From: Terasakiella brassicae
Lineage (GTDB): Bacteria > Pseudomonadota > Alphaproteobacteria > Rhodospirillales > Terasakiellaceae
Length of the DNA: 64,000 nucleotides
Assembly (NCBI RefSeq): GCF_014641495.1
Contig: NZ_BMHV01000005.1
Span: forward strand, 124,794 to 188,793
Direction: 5' to 3'
Below, piece after piece: positions 25,573 to 35,026 of the stretch. A program made the translations under genes and the position numbers. The notes under the pieces were generated by a model. It did not search any database. It saw nothing but the letters and a program-made list of their open reading frames with translations, and had not been told where the DNA came from. The stretch's first letter is position 1. Each line of letters begins with the position of its first letter.

Positions 25573-26502
25573 TCAACCATCGGCATTCATACTTGCAATC
25601 AGAGCCTCCAGCGTTTCAACCGCCTTGTCGTTGGCCACTTGACAGGTTCCGGCATTTTGATGCCCTCCACCGTTATAGCTCAACATCAACTCACCCACAT
25701 TTGTGTTCGATGTTTTATTGAGGATGGATTTCCCACAAGCGAATACCGTATTTTGCTTTTTCAAGCCCCATAAAACATGAATGGAAATATTTGTATCGGG
25801 GAACAACGCATAGATCATAAAACGGTTGCCCGTATAAATAATATCTTCGTTGCGTAAATCCAGTACGGCCACATTGCCATGAACCTGCGTGCAACGTTTC
25901 AGTTGATCAATAAATTTCGGTTCATGTTCCTTGTACATCTCGACGCGTTCTTTGACGTCCGGCATCTCCAAAATCTCTTTAATCGACATATTGGCGCAAC
26001 AATCGATCAAATCCATCATCAATTGATAATTGGAAATGCGAAAATCGCGGAAACGTCCAAGCCCGGTACGCGCATCCATAAGAAAATTCAAAAGAACCCA
26101 ATCTTCCGATTTCAGGATTTCTTCACGACTGAACTGTGCGGCATCGCCTTTATCAACCGCTTCCATCATTTCGTCCCAGCTTGCCGGGAATTCACCATGC
26201 CCACCGTAATAACGCCAGACCACGCGTGCCGCAGATGGCGCATCCGGGTCGATAATATGATTGGCAGGGCTGTCATCCAATCGCAACGTTTCGCTCAGGT
26301 GGTGGTCAAAGGCCAAGTGAACCCCTTCAACATAAGGCAGGTTGGTCGTAATATCGCGGTTCGTAATGGCAACCTTACCGTCTTGCATATCTTTGGGATG
26401 AACAAAGGTAATTTCATCAATCAGGTCCATTTTTTTCAACAGGACTGCACAAACCAAACCGTCAAAGTCGCTTCGTGTGACTAAACGAAACTTCTCCCCC
26501 AT
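25573..26502 (-). CDS. DHH-family phosphoesterase
   Basis: 309 residues. N-terminal DHH domain: VTRSDFDGLVCAVLL (metal aspartates) and AFDHHLSE (the DHH motif), with ITNRDI in between. C-terminal DHHA1 domain with SYNGGGHQNAGTCQV, the substrate-binding GGGH motif. The superfamily includes RecJ, exopolyphosphatases and NrnA nano-RNA/pAp phosphatases; the two-domain layout and length suit an NrnA-like or inorganic polyphosphate enzyme, but substrate cannot be decided. A short palindrome (GATAACAAGTTATC, 26567-26580) lies upstream. Confidence 0.87.
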   Translation of the reverse strand: MGEKFRLVTRSDFDGLVCAVLLKKMDLIDEITFVHPKDMQDGKVAITNRDITTNLPYVEGVHLAFDHHLSETLRLDDSPANHIIDPDAPSAARVVWRYYGGHGEFPASWDEMMEAVDKGDAAQFSREEILKSEDWVLLNFLMDARTGLGRFRDFRISNYQLMMDLIDCCANMSIKEILEMPDVKERVEMYKEHEPKFIDQLKRCTQVHGNVAVLDLRNEDIIYTGNRFMIYALFPDTNISIHVLWGLKKQNTVFACGKSILNKTSNTNVGELMLSYNGGGHQNAGTCQVANDKAVETLEALIASMNADG

Positions 26503-26629
26503 GATATTTTCTCCTTATTTGTTATCGGCAAGGGCATGACCACCCGCGTGGGACACTCCACATATAGATAACAAGTTATCCTAATTGTGAAAGAGTTTCA
26601 AAGCTTTCAGGTGGAAAAACATATTTTTT

Positions 26630-27481
26630 CTATAACCCCAGCGCGCTGTACATCATCTTTAAACTGGTCACAAACAAAAAAACCGCAAATCCTTTTTTTA
26701 AATACTGCGGATTGACAGAATGGGCAATTTTCGCCCCTAAGGGTGCACAGGCAACCGTCATCGGTACAATCAAGCCAAATCCCAATAGATTGACATACCC
26801 AATCGACCCCACGGGCAAGCCTTCTGTCCCCCAACCCGATATCATAAAGCCGATTGCCCCCGGCACCGCAATGATCAAACCAAACCCGGATGCAGACGCC
26901 ACCGCCTTGCGTATGGGATAATTAAATGCTGTCAGAATGGGAACGCTGATAGATCCCCCGCCGATACCGACCATGACGGAAATAGACCCGATAATAAAAG
27001 CGCAAATAAATTCCAGTGGTTGACCGGGCAGGCCTTCGCTCAAATGCCCGCCGACTTTGCTTAATAACATCTGGATCGCGACAAACAAGGCCAAAATGGA
27101 AAACATAATGGTCAAAACCTGCCCTTTTAAAAAGGCGGCCAGAATTGTCCCTGCCATCACGCCGATCACCACACCCGGTGCCCACCTTTTCAGAAGCAAC
27201 CAGTCCACCCCGCCTTTTTTATGGTGGGAACGCACCGACGAAATGGATGTGCCTATAATCGTCGCCAAAGAAGTTCCCACAGCAACATGCATGGCGACAT
27301 CCGCAGACGTACCGAATAATTGAAATAGAAAATACAGCACAGGTACAATGACAATTCCGCCACCAACCCCCAATAACCCGGCCAAAACACCGGCAATAAA
27401 TCCTGTTGTCCCCAAAGCTGCAATAATTTGAAGTAAAAAAAGAGGATCGTTTAAAAGCTGGCTCACTGCATAACCATCCAT
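26630..27481 (-). CDS. TSUP (TauE/SafE/DUF81) family membrane transporter
   Basis: About 283 residues with eight hydrophobic segments in two repeats. Each repeat carries the family glycine-rich motif (GVLAGLLGVGGGIVIVPVL near the N-terminus and GIGGGSISVPILTAF in the second half). TSUP proteins export or import small sulfur- or carbon-containing anions such as sulfite, sulfoacetate or taurine; the substrate here is unknown. The start is uncertain: ATG 27481, GTG 27466 (GGATGG seven bases upstream) or TTG 27532. It is divergent from the Na/Pi transporter. Confidence 0.87.
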   Translation of the reverse strand: MDGYAVSQLLNDPLFLLQIIAALGTTGFIAGVLAGLLGVGGGIVIVPVLYFLFQLFGTSADVAMHVAVGTSLATIIGTSISSVRSHHKKGGVDWLLLKRWAPGVVIGVMAGTILAAFLKGQVLTIMFSILALFVAIQMLLSKVGGHLSEGLPGQPLEFICAFIIGSISVMVGIGGGSISVPILTAFNYPIRKAVASASGFGLIIAVPGAIGFMISGWGTEGLPVGSIGYVNLLGFGLIVPMTVACAPLGAKIAHSVNPQYLKKGFAVFLFVTSLKMMYSALGL

Positions 27482-27642
27482 TTGATGAAGATTGTGGATA
27501 TTTGGTTTAAACAGTTTTTTGTCACCGAACAAGCCAGAACCGAAAATGAGACCGTTCTCATAACCATCTGATAAATTGTCATTTGCTTCGATCCTGTTGT
27601 TAGATTACAGTTTTATGAAATAGTAAAAAACAGGGATATATT

Positions 27643-29358
27643 ATGTCAAACGGCGCAGAATTGGACATTTTCACCATCATCGCGGGTTTAGGTGGTGGTC
27701 TGGCAATTTTTCTTTTTGGGTTAGAACAGCTTTCTGCAGGATTAAAAGCGGTTGCAGGCGAAAAAATGAAGACCATTCTCGCCAAACTGACCTCCAACCG
27801 ATTTTTAGGCATGGCTACCGGTGCTTTTGTCACCGCCATCATTCAATCGTCTTCCGTCACCACCGTCCTTGTCGTCGGTTTTATCAGTGCCGGTCTTATG
27901 AAGCTGTCCCAATCCATCGGCATCATCATGGGTGCAAATGTCGGGACAACCATTACAGCCCAGCTCATCGCCTTTAAAATCACCCATTTTGCCATGATTA
28001 TGGTCGCTATTGGTTTTTTCATGCTTTTCTTCGGACGCGGAAATAAGTTTAAACTGTACGGCAATATGATCATGGGGGTTGGGCTGGTCTTCCTCGGCAT
28101 GAATTTGATGTCCGATGCCATGTACCCTTTACGTAGCTACGAGCCCTTTCTAGACCTCATGGTCAGCATGGAAAACCCGTTTTTAGGTTTGCTGGTTGGG
28201 GCCGCTTTTACAGCTCTTGTCCAGTCATCTGCTGCCACAACCGGGATTGTCATCGCCTTGGCAACACAAGGGTTGCTGTCTCTTCCCGGTGGGATTGCCC
28301 TGATATTTGGGGCAAATGTCGGTACCTGTGGCACCGCAATTCTTGCCGCAATTGGCAAACCACGCGAAGCCCTGCGCGCTGCTGTCGTCCATGTTCTGTT
28401 TAATGTGGCCGGTGTCCTTTTATGGATCGGTTTCGTCGATCAACTCGCAAGCTTTGTCCATAAAATTGGGGGCGTTGCAAACAGTACGGCCCGTGACATC
28501 GCCAATGCACATACCATCTTCAACATTGCCAATGCGTTCATTTTTATCTGGTTTGTTACCCCTTTTGCCAAGCTGGTAGAACGCCTTGTCCCCTTGGAAA
28601 GCGAAACCGGCAAAATCTCTACAAAACCAAAATATCTGGATGAACCCTTAATTTCCACACCATCCATTGCCTTAAATGCTGTGCGACTGGAAATCGGGGA
28701 ACTGGGCAAACATGTTCAACGCATGATGCAGGCCATCTTGCCCGCAACCCTGACCGGGACCAATGCGTCACTGGATAAGGTCGCCGACATGGATTCAAAT
28801 GTGGATAGCCTGCATATGGCAATCTTGAAATATGTTCGTAAAATCGGGGCGCAGTCCCTGGGTGAAGAAGATATGCGCGAAGTTGTCCGCCTGATGTCGG
28901 CAGCCAATCATATTGAAAACATCGGCGATTTAATCGAAACCGACCTTGTCCAAATCGGACGACGCCGGATTGAGGAACGCATCCATGTCAGCCCGGAAAC
29001 AACCCGGTTATTGAAATCTTTCCACAATAAAGTTGACCATTCCATTGAACTGGCACTGGAAGCTTTGATTAACGAAGATGTTGAAATTGCCCATAAAGTC
29101 ATTGACATGAAACATACCATTGCCAGTGATGCCACCGCCATTTCAGCCTTTGGGGCAACCCGTCTTTTGGCGGAAGGTGAAAACCGCCATCATACCTATT
29201 CACGCGAAATGGAGACGATGGAACGTCTGCAACGTATTTATTATTTCGCCAAACGTATCGCCAAAGGCGTCATTGCCAAGGCAGATTCACATGAACTGGA
29301 AAACTGGGACGAAGACGATCAAGACCACCCTGCCGTTCAAGCACAAACGGCAGAGTAA
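27643..29358 (+). CDS. Na/Pi cotransporter family protein with PhoU-like tail
   Basis: 571 residues. The N-terminal half has two inverted repeats of the Na/Pi-cotransporter II domain with the paired QSS motifs (TAIIQSSSVTTVLVVGF and ALVQSSAATTGIVIAL) and GANVGTT/GANVGTCGT. The C-terminal half (about 345-550) is helical and PhoU-like (ANHIENIGDLIE). Homologues (NptA/YjbB) move phosphate with sodium; YjbB exports phosphate when it is in excess. It is a single-gene unit between two minus-strand genes. I searched the upstream region for a Pho box and found no good one. Confidence 0.9.
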   Translation: MSNGAELDIFTIIAGLGGGLAIFLFGLEQLSAGLKAVAGEKMKTILAKLTSNRFLGMATGAFVTAIIQSSSVTTVLVVGFISAGLMKLSQSIGIIMGANVGTTITAQLIAFKITHFAMIMVAIGFFMLFFGRGNKFKLYGNMIMGVGLVFLGMNLMSDAMYPLRSYEPFLDLMVSMENPFLGLLVGAAFTALVQSSAATTGIVIALATQGLLSLPGGIALIFGANVGTCGTAILAAIGKPREALRAAVVHVLFNVAGVLLWIGFVDQLASFVHKIGGVANSTARDIANAHTIFNIANAFIFIWFVTPFAKLVERLVPLESETGKISTKPKYLDEPLISTPSIALNAVRLEIGELGKHVQRMMQAILPATLTGTNASLDKVADMDSNVDSLHMAILKYVRKIGAQSLGEEDMREVVRLMSAANHIENIGDLIETDLVQIGRRRIEERIHVSPETTRLLKSFHNKVDHSIELALEALINEDVEIAHKVIDMKHTIASDATAISAFGATRLLAEGENRHHTYSREMETMERLQRIYYFAKRIAKGVIAKADSHELENWDEDDQDHPAVQAQTAE

Positions 29359-29370
29359 CTCTTTTTATTC

Positions 29371-29799
29371 TCAGTTATACTTGGCAAAAATTTCTTTCAC
29401 ATCATCTGATAGAGGCGTGCTTTTCCCCGTTTCCAGATTGGCAAAAACCAGAATGGTTTCAGCCGTGCTAAAACATCCTTGCTGGCAAAACAGGCCTTGT
29501 TGCAAAGTAACCGAGCTATTGCCGATACGTTTTACCCGTGTACCGATTTCAATTTCATTGGGATAATGCACAGGGGCGAGATAACTAACGTTGATATTTG
29601 CCAAAAGCCAATTCACCTTGGCACTGAAATCATGCCCAAGATTTTTCACAAAAAAATCTGCCCGTGCGGTTTCACAATAAACAGCCGATGCAATATTGTT
29701 CAGGTGATTGAGCGCATCCATATCCGCAAACCGAAAGATTTCCGGAGTCCAAAATTTAAAATTCGCACGATCCGTCAAATTAACTTGATCTTCTGACAT
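29371..29799 (-). CDS. acyl-CoA thioesterase, 4HBT/YbgC-like hotdog fold
   Basis: 142 residues, a single hotdog domain. The motif RFADMDALNHLNNI matches the active-site loop of 4-hydroxybenzoyl-CoA thioesterase-like proteins, with Asp as the likely catalytic residue. It hydrolyses an acyl-CoA thioester, probably to recover CoA in beta-oxidation. It starts three bases after the enoyl-CoA hydratase gene and is the last gene of a three-gene unit with nitronate monooxygenase. Confidence 0.85.
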   Translation of the reverse strand: MSEDQVNLTDRANFKFWTPEIFRFADMDALNHLNNIASAVYCETARADFFVKNLGHDFSAKVNWLLANINVSYLAPVHYPNEIEIGTRVKRIGNSSVTLQQGLFCQQGCFSTAETILVFANLETGKSTPLSDDVKEIFAKYN

Positions 29800-29802
29800 G
29801 GT

Positions 29803-30474
29803 TCACGCTCCGTACATCTCTTTATATTTTGCCAAAAAATCAGCTCGCAAAGCACGTTTGGCCTTTTGATGAGCGGGCATATTCAGGCTTGCGAGATATC
29901 CGGCAACATCATTGACGCGACGATCCAAAACATCTGCTTCCACGGCTTCATCCAGAAAACCAACATGAACCGCCTGATCCGGGGTATAGATAACGCTGTT
30001 GGCAAGGGCGGGAATTTGTGCGGGTTTTGCAAGGCGGTCTGAAACCAGATCAATGCCGTAATCCGGCATTTCCACGCCAATGGCAATTTCATTCAAACCG
30101 ATTTTTGCAGAACCATGCACCCCAATGCGATAATCACAGGACAACAGCAAAATCGCCCCCATTGCCAAGGCATGACCGGCACTTTTGGCAATCACGGGAC
30201 GGTCTGCATTCAACAAACGATAAGAAAGGGCAAAACCTGTTTTTAATAAACGATCACGATCCGGGCCTTCGGCTTTCATAATCTCAAGATCAAAACCGGC
30301 GCAGAAACATTTCGCACCCCCTTCCAAAACAATCGCGTCACTATCTTTTTCAGCTTCATCCAAGGCTGCGTTCATCTGCGCCGCCATTTCAAAAGACATG
30401 GCATTGGCTTTGCCATCATCCATTTTAATCACGCCGATTTTATTTTTTTGTTCAAATGTGACGATCTGGGACAT
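29803..30474 (-). CDS. enoyl-CoA hydratase/isomerase family protein
   Basis: 223-residue crotonase-fold protein, somewhat shorter than the usual 255-260. The oxyanion-hole motifs are present (CFCAGFDLEIM and SAGHALAMGAILLLSCDYRIG), as is IGLNEIAIGV, where one catalytic Glu normally lies. The first catalytic Glu position is not conserved clearly, so activity could be isomerase, hydratase or hydrolase. It lies two bases from the nitronate monooxygenase gene. Confidence 0.82.
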   Translation of the reverse strand: MSQIVTFEQKNKIGVIKMDDGKANAMSFEMAAQMNAALDEAEKDSDAIVLEGGAKCFCAGFDLEIMKAEGPDRDRLLKTGFALSYRLLNADRPVIAKSAGHALAMGAILLLSCDYRIGVHGSAKIGLNEIAIGVEMPDYGIDLVSDRLAKPAQIPALANSVIYTPDQAVHVGFLDEAVEADVLDRRVNDVAGYLASLNMPAHQKAKRALRADFLAKYKEMYGA

Positions 30475-30476
30475 TG

Positions 30477-31469
30477 TTATTTTTCCTCTTCCATAAATTT
30501 TTTACTTTGGTCAGCCTGTTGGGTGACAGCCTGTACATATTCCTTTTTCATGTTATGGATCAAGTCTTTAACATGCGGGACATCATCAATGGACCCAACG
30601 CCCTGCCCCGCCGACCAGATATCTTTCCACGCGCCTTGCTCCTTTTCATCCATTGTCAGTTCAGACCCGAAATCAATCTCGGTCTTATAAGGCGTTGTCG
30701 CCAAGTCAATCCCGGCACGGTCCAGACTGGGGCGTAAAAAGTTTGCATAAACACCGGAAATTTTAGGCGTATAGACAATATCTTGCGCCCGGCTTTTAAC
30801 AATCATGTCTTTATAATCCGATTGAGCCATCGCTTCTTTGGTCGCAATAAAACGTGTCCCGATATAGGCGAGGTCCGCGCCCATCATTTGTGCCGTTGCC
30901 ACATCGCGCCCCGATGACAAACAACCTGCCAGCAAAATGGTTTTATCGTAGAATTGGCGAATTTCACCGACCAGTGCAAAGGGGTTCATCTCACCTGCAT
31001 GACCACCAGCCCCGGCACTGACGCAAATCAAACCATCGGCCCCGGCCTCTGCTGCTTTTTTGGCAAATTTCAGATTAATTACATCATGGAAAACCAGACC
31101 GCCATAGCCATGAACCTTGTCGATCAAGCTGGGAACGGCCCCCAAGGAGGTGATAATCAAGGGAACTTCGTGCTTAACGCAGATGTCAAGATCGGCCTCC
31201 AGTCTGGGATTGCTGCGATGGGCAATTAAGTTTACCCCAAACGGTGCTGCCTTTTCGCCAGTTTGAGATTCAAATTCGGCCAATTGTTGTTTAATGGTGA
31301 TAACCCAATCTTCAAATCCATCACTTGTACGCTGGTTTAAGGCGGGGAACGTGCCCACCACACCGGATTTGCAGGTTTCAATGACCAGTTCGGGGCCGGA
31401 CACTAAAAACATCGGCGCTGCAACAACCGGCAATTTCAGATTATCGTTAAAATTTTGCGGTAAAGTCAT
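30477..31469 (-). CDS. nitronate monooxygenase (FMN-dependent, NPD-like)
   Basis: 330-residue TIM-barrel FMN enzyme related to 2-nitropropane dioxygenase. Begins LKLPVVAAPMFLVSGPELVIETCKSG, has GLICVSAGAGGHAGEMNPFALV (phosphate and catalytic His region), ADLAYIGTRFIATKEAM and the C-terminal IWSAGQGVG. These enzymes oxidise alkyl nitronates; neighbours of beta-oxidation genes are often of this type without known substrate. It lies downstream of the module 1 terminator and probably starts a separate unit with the hydratase and thioesterase genes. Confidence 0.87.
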   Translation of the reverse strand: MTLPQNFNDNLKLPVVAAPMFLVSGPELVIETCKSGVVGTFPALNQRTSDGFEDWVITIKQQLAEFESQTGEKAAPFGVNLIAHRSNPRLEADLDICVKHEVPLIITSLGAVPSLIDKVHGYGGLVFHDVINLKFAKKAAEAGADGLICVSAGAGGHAGEMNPFALVGEIRQFYDKTILLAGCLSSGRDVATAQMMGADLAYIGTRFIATKEAMAQSDYKDMIVKSRAQDIVYTPKISGVYANFLRPSLDRAGIDLATTPYKTEIDFGSELTMDEKEQGAWKDIWSAGQGVGSIDDVPHVKDLIHNMKKEYVQAVTQQADQSKKFMEEEK

Positions 31470-31485
31470 AGCCTTCTTTCCTTCC

Positions 31486-31528
31486 TAAAATAAAACGGGC
31501 CTGTTTCACCCCGAATAAAACAGACCCG
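31486..31528 (-). terminator. rho-independent terminator of catabolic module 1
   Basis: On the minus strand CGGGTCTGTTT, an 11-base loop and AAACAGGCCCG (one G-U pair), then TTTTATTTT. It comes directly after the fadN-like gene and separates it from the nitronate monooxygenase unit. Confidence 0.85.
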
Positions 31529-31540
31529 ATCTTTTGTGTC

Positions 31541-33811
31541 TTAATTTTTCAACGGCTTGCCCGTCTTCAACATATGTTGCATGCGTTCAATCGCGGCTGG
31601 TTTCGCACACAGTATAAGCACGTTTTCCAACTCAGCCGCCAATAATGACTTTTCCCAATCATCAGACAAGGCCGCCAACATGGTTTCATATGTCGTGCGT
31701 TCCACCAGTTCCTGATGACAGCCTTCACTAAAGGACGGCGCCGCCACAGGTGATAAGGCACTCAACGCCTTTGGCTTAAACGGTGTTTCTTTAAGGGCAA
31801 GGGCGCGCTTTTTCGCATCCATTAACAAACGATCCCGGTTCATGGTCACACCATCTGTGGATCGCAGATACCCCAATTCCTTGGCATGCATGGCAGAACC
31901 GGACACCATTGCCCCGGAAATGACGCGATAGGCATTTTCAATGGCCTTGTCTGAACCCAACATTTCCTGTGAACGAACCAACAATTCTTTCGTGCCACCC
32001 CATGCCGGAATAATACCGACATTATTTTCCACCAGCCCGATATAAAGTTCACTATGGGCCTGTACGGCATGGCAATGCATCAAGATTTCCACACCACCGC
32101 CAAAAGCCCGCCCGGCAGGTGCCCCGACAACCGGTATTGAAGCATATTTCAAACGCATAAAGACCTCTTGACCATAGGCGATATAGTCCCGCACATAAGC
32201 TTGATCTTCGACCTTTTCGATCAAATCCGCTAAATTGGCCCCGGCGGCAAACAACGGTCCTTCGTTATATAAGACCAGTGCCTTGTTCTCGGTTTCAGCG
32301 CGTTCACGGATTTGATCAATATTTTCCAGCAATTCTTTGGGCAAGGTGTTCATTTTTGTGCGAAATTCCAACGCCCAGACATCATCGCCCAAATCCCAGA
32401 CATTTGCGGTTTCACTTTCCATCACACAAGCCTTGCGGCGTTTCAAATCCGCCAAGGTCAACACACCATCGGGGCGTGCGATGTCCACATATTGCCCTTT
32501 GGCATTCAAGCATTTTTCAACACCGTTTTCTTCAATATAAAATTTACGACCATCAGCATTGCGCAAGAAATCAGAAACCGGCAAACCGTCCGCATCCAGA
32601 CGGGCAACAAATTCTTTCGTCCCGATCAAGTCGATCATTTCAAACGGCCCGAACTGCCAGTTATAACCAAGCTTCATGGCCTGATCGACGGATGTAATTT
32701 CCCCGGCAACATCGGGGACCAAGGTTGTGGCGTAGTTCAAAACCTGTGACAGAACTTTCCAACCATACACACCGCCCTTGTCAGGACTTGCCAACAATTC
32801 TGCCAACTGGCCTTTCTTCAACTGTGCACTGGCTAGTTCGGATTTCTCGAAGTTCCGATATTCAAGGTTTTGAAGATTGATCGTTTCTTTGATTTTTTTA
32901 CCGTCATCGGTACGGCTCAGGCGATAAAAGCCCTGATAAACCCGCCCTTTGCGGCCGTGATAGCCCCGTTCCACCATGCCAACGATTTGCGGCAAAACAT
33001 CCCGATAAGGCGCAAACGCATCGGTTTCAGGCAATAACCCACCCAAACTGGCCGTCACATCCGGCATCAAATTGATCCCGCATAGATCCCAAAGGCCGAA
33101 AATCCCGGTGCTCGGATATCCACAAGGACCGGACATGATCGCGTCCGCGTCTTCAATGCTCAGTCCATTGCGCACAGCTTCATAAACCGCTGCCTGCATC
33201 CAGAACACGCCGAGGCGGTTGGCGATAAAACCGGGGCGGTCCGCACAATGAATAACCGTTTTCCCCATCTGGATATCATTAAAAGAAGCAACGCGGTCAA
33301 CCGCACTTTGTTTGGTCTCGTCTCCTTTAACAATTTCCAACAGACGCATATGGCGCGGTGGATTGAAATAATGCGTCACGATAAAATCTTCGCGCAAACG
33401 CTGAGGCATCCCTTGCATCAATGTCGCCAACGGAATGGTCGAGGTATTGGACGATACGACCGATCCGTCTTTGCGCACCGCCTCGATCTTTTGAAATAAG
33501 TCTTGTTTGATATCAAGCTTTTCAACAATAACTTCAACGATCCAGTCACAATCCGATAAAAGGTTGAGATCGTCTTCAATATTGCCGACACTCAGGCGTT
33601 TGGCTGCCTCCTGCCCCATAAACCCACCATTGGCCCCGGCTTTGATAAAACGCTCCACCGCCCCTTGGGCAATGGCATTTCGGTCCGTTGCCCCATCGGG
33701 CACAATATCCAGCAAGACAACTTCGGCCCCGCCATTGGCCGCTTGGGCGGCAATGCCTGCGCCCATAACACCGGCCCCAATGACGCCAACTTTTTTAATA
33801 TCCTGCGTCAT
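31541..33811 (-). CDS. 3-hydroxyacyl-CoA dehydrogenase/enoyl-CoA hydratase, FadN-like
   Basis: Bifunctional beta-oxidation enzyme, 756 residues, with the dehydrogenase part first. NAD-binding GVIGAGVMGAGIAAQ starts at about residue 8; the HAD C-terminal domains follow, and the last ~250 residues form a crotonase-fold hydratase (GPLFAAGANLADLIEK, GRAFGGGVEILMHCHAVQ). The order is opposite to FadB/FadJ and matches the FadN type. ATG 33811 is read with a TAATG overlap with the thiolase stop codon; an in-frame upstream extension to 33859 is unlikely. It is the last gene of module 1. Confidence 0.9.
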   Translation of the reverse strand: MTQDIKKVGVIGAGVMGAGIAAQAANGGAEVVLLDIVPDGATDRNAIAQGAVERFIKAGANGGFMGQEAAKRLSVGNIEDDLNLLSDCDWIVEVIVEKLDIKQDLFQKIEAVRKDGSVVSSNTSTIPLATLMQGMPQRLREDFIVTHYFNPPRHMRLLEIVKGDETKQSAVDRVASFNDIQMGKTVIHCADRPGFIANRLGVFWMQAAVYEAVRNGLSIEDADAIMSGPCGYPSTGIFGLWDLCGINLMPDVTASLGGLLPETDAFAPYRDVLPQIVGMVERGYHGRKGRVYQGFYRLSRTDDGKKIKETINLQNLEYRNFEKSELASAQLKKGQLAELLASPDKGGVYGWKVLSQVLNYATTLVPDVAGEITSVDQAMKLGYNWQFGPFEMIDLIGTKEFVARLDADGLPVSDFLRNADGRKFYIEENGVEKCLNAKGQYVDIARPDGVLTLADLKRRKACVMESETANVWDLGDDVWALEFRTKMNTLPKELLENIDQIRERAETENKALVLYNEGPLFAAGANLADLIEKVEDQAYVRDYIAYGQEVFMRLKYASIPVVGAPAGRAFGGGVEILMHCHAVQAHSELYIGLVENNVGIIPAWGGTKELLVRSQEMLGSDKAIENAYRVISGAMVSGSAMHAKELGYLRSTDGVTMNRDRLLMDAKKRALALKETPFKPKALSALSPVAAPSFSEGCHQELVERTTYETMLAALSDDWEKSLLAAELENVLILCAKPAAIERMQHMLKTGKPLKN

Positions 33812-34998
33812 TACAGTTTCTCCACGATCATTGCGATACCCTGACCGCCACCAATACACATGGTCATCAAACCATAACGTCCATTGATGCGTTCTAATTC
33901 ATACAATGTTTTCAAGGTAATGATCGATCCTGTCGCACCAACCGGATGACCAAGACTGATACCGCTGCCGTTGGGATTAACTTTTGCCGGATCGAAATCA
34001 AGTTCGCGTGAAACTGCCATTGCTTGTGCTGCAAATGCTTCGTTGGATTCAATCACATCCATATCAGCAACACGTAACCCGGCACGTTGCAAGGCTGCAG
34101 GTGCCGCACAAATGGGGCCAAGGCCCATAACATTGGGGGCAACCCCACCAAAACCGTATGATACAATGCGCGCACGAGGTTTCAGGCCGCGTTTTTCCGC
34201 TTCGCTTTCGGTTGTTAAAACCATTGCACAAGCCGCATCATTAATGCCGGAAGCATTCCCCGCCGTGACAATGCCCTCTTTTTTAAAGGCAGGCGGTAAT
34301 TTTGCCATGCCTTCAACTGTTGCATCCATGCGGATATGTTCATCCGTATCAAAGGTAAACGATTTGCGGCCTTTTTTAACTTCAACCGGAACAATCTGGC
34401 TTTTGAAATAACCTTTTTCCGTTGCGTTTTGGGCGCGACGATGACTTTCCACCGCATATTCGTCCAGTTCTTCGCGGCTTAAGCCATATTGTTCGGCAAT
34501 GCGTTCGGCTGTCATGCCCATATGACCACTGTCAAACGGGTCTGCCAGAACACCTGTTGTCATATCATACAAACGACCATCACCCATGCGTTGACCAAAA
34601 CGTGCACTTTCCAAATAATAAACGCCCCGGCTCATGACCTCAGCCCCACCGGCCAAAGCCAGTTTACAATCACCCAACATCAACATTTGCGCGGCTGAGA
34701 TTAAAGACTGAATGGATGATCCACACAGACGGTTCATATGAAAGGCAACCGAGCTTTCTTTCATCCCGGCATTCAGGGCAATATGGCGCGACAGATAAGC
34801 ATCCTGCGCCCCGGTCGTGATAATATGCCCAAAGACAGAATGTTCGATATCTTCTGCCGGAACGCCGGATTTTGAAATCGCTTCTTTGGCTGCAATGGTG
34901 CCAAGGTCCGCCGGACTAAATCCACTGAGGCTGCCACCAAAACCACCGATCGCGGTTCTTGCACCATCAACAATAACTACATTTTCAAGGTTGGACAT
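33811..34998 (-). CDS. acetyl-CoA acyltransferase (thiolase)
   Basis: 395 residues of the thiolase family. The acylated cysteine lies in HMNRLCGSSIQ, the histidine in NEAFAAQAMA, GHPVGATGS and CIGGGQG follow. With FadN it completes beta-oxidation, releasing acetyl-CoA. Whether it prefers long or short chains is not clear. It is coupled to the fadN-like gene by TAATG and follows the acyl-CoA dehydrogenase gene after 28 bases. Confidence 0.93.
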   Translation of the reverse strand: MSNLENVVIVDGARTAIGGFGGSLSGFSPADLGTIAAKEAISKSGVPAEDIEHSVFGHIITTGAQDAYLSRHIALNAGMKESSVAFHMNRLCGSSIQSLISAAQMLMLGDCKLALAGGAEVMSRGVYYLESARFGQRMGDGRLYDMTTGVLADPFDSGHMGMTAERIAEQYGLSREELDEYAVESHRRAQNATEKGYFKSQIVPVEVKKGRKSFTFDTDEHIRMDATVEGMAKLPPAFKKEGIVTAGNASGINDAACAMVLTTESEAEKRGLKPRARIVSYGFGGVAPNVMGLGPICAAPAALQRAGLRVADMDVIESNEAFAAQAMAVSRELDFDPAKVNPNGSGISLGHPVGATGSIITLKTLYELERINGRYGLMTMCIGGGQGIAMIVEKL

Positions 34999-35026
34999 TT
35001 TTGTCTCTCCGTTTTCTTTGAATTTC

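Noticed and set aside
27533-27642. Pho-box-like CTGATAAATTGTCAT before the Na/Pi transporter
   Set aside because: The two TTGTCAT-like halves are only eight bases apart rather than eleven, and the first matches poorly.
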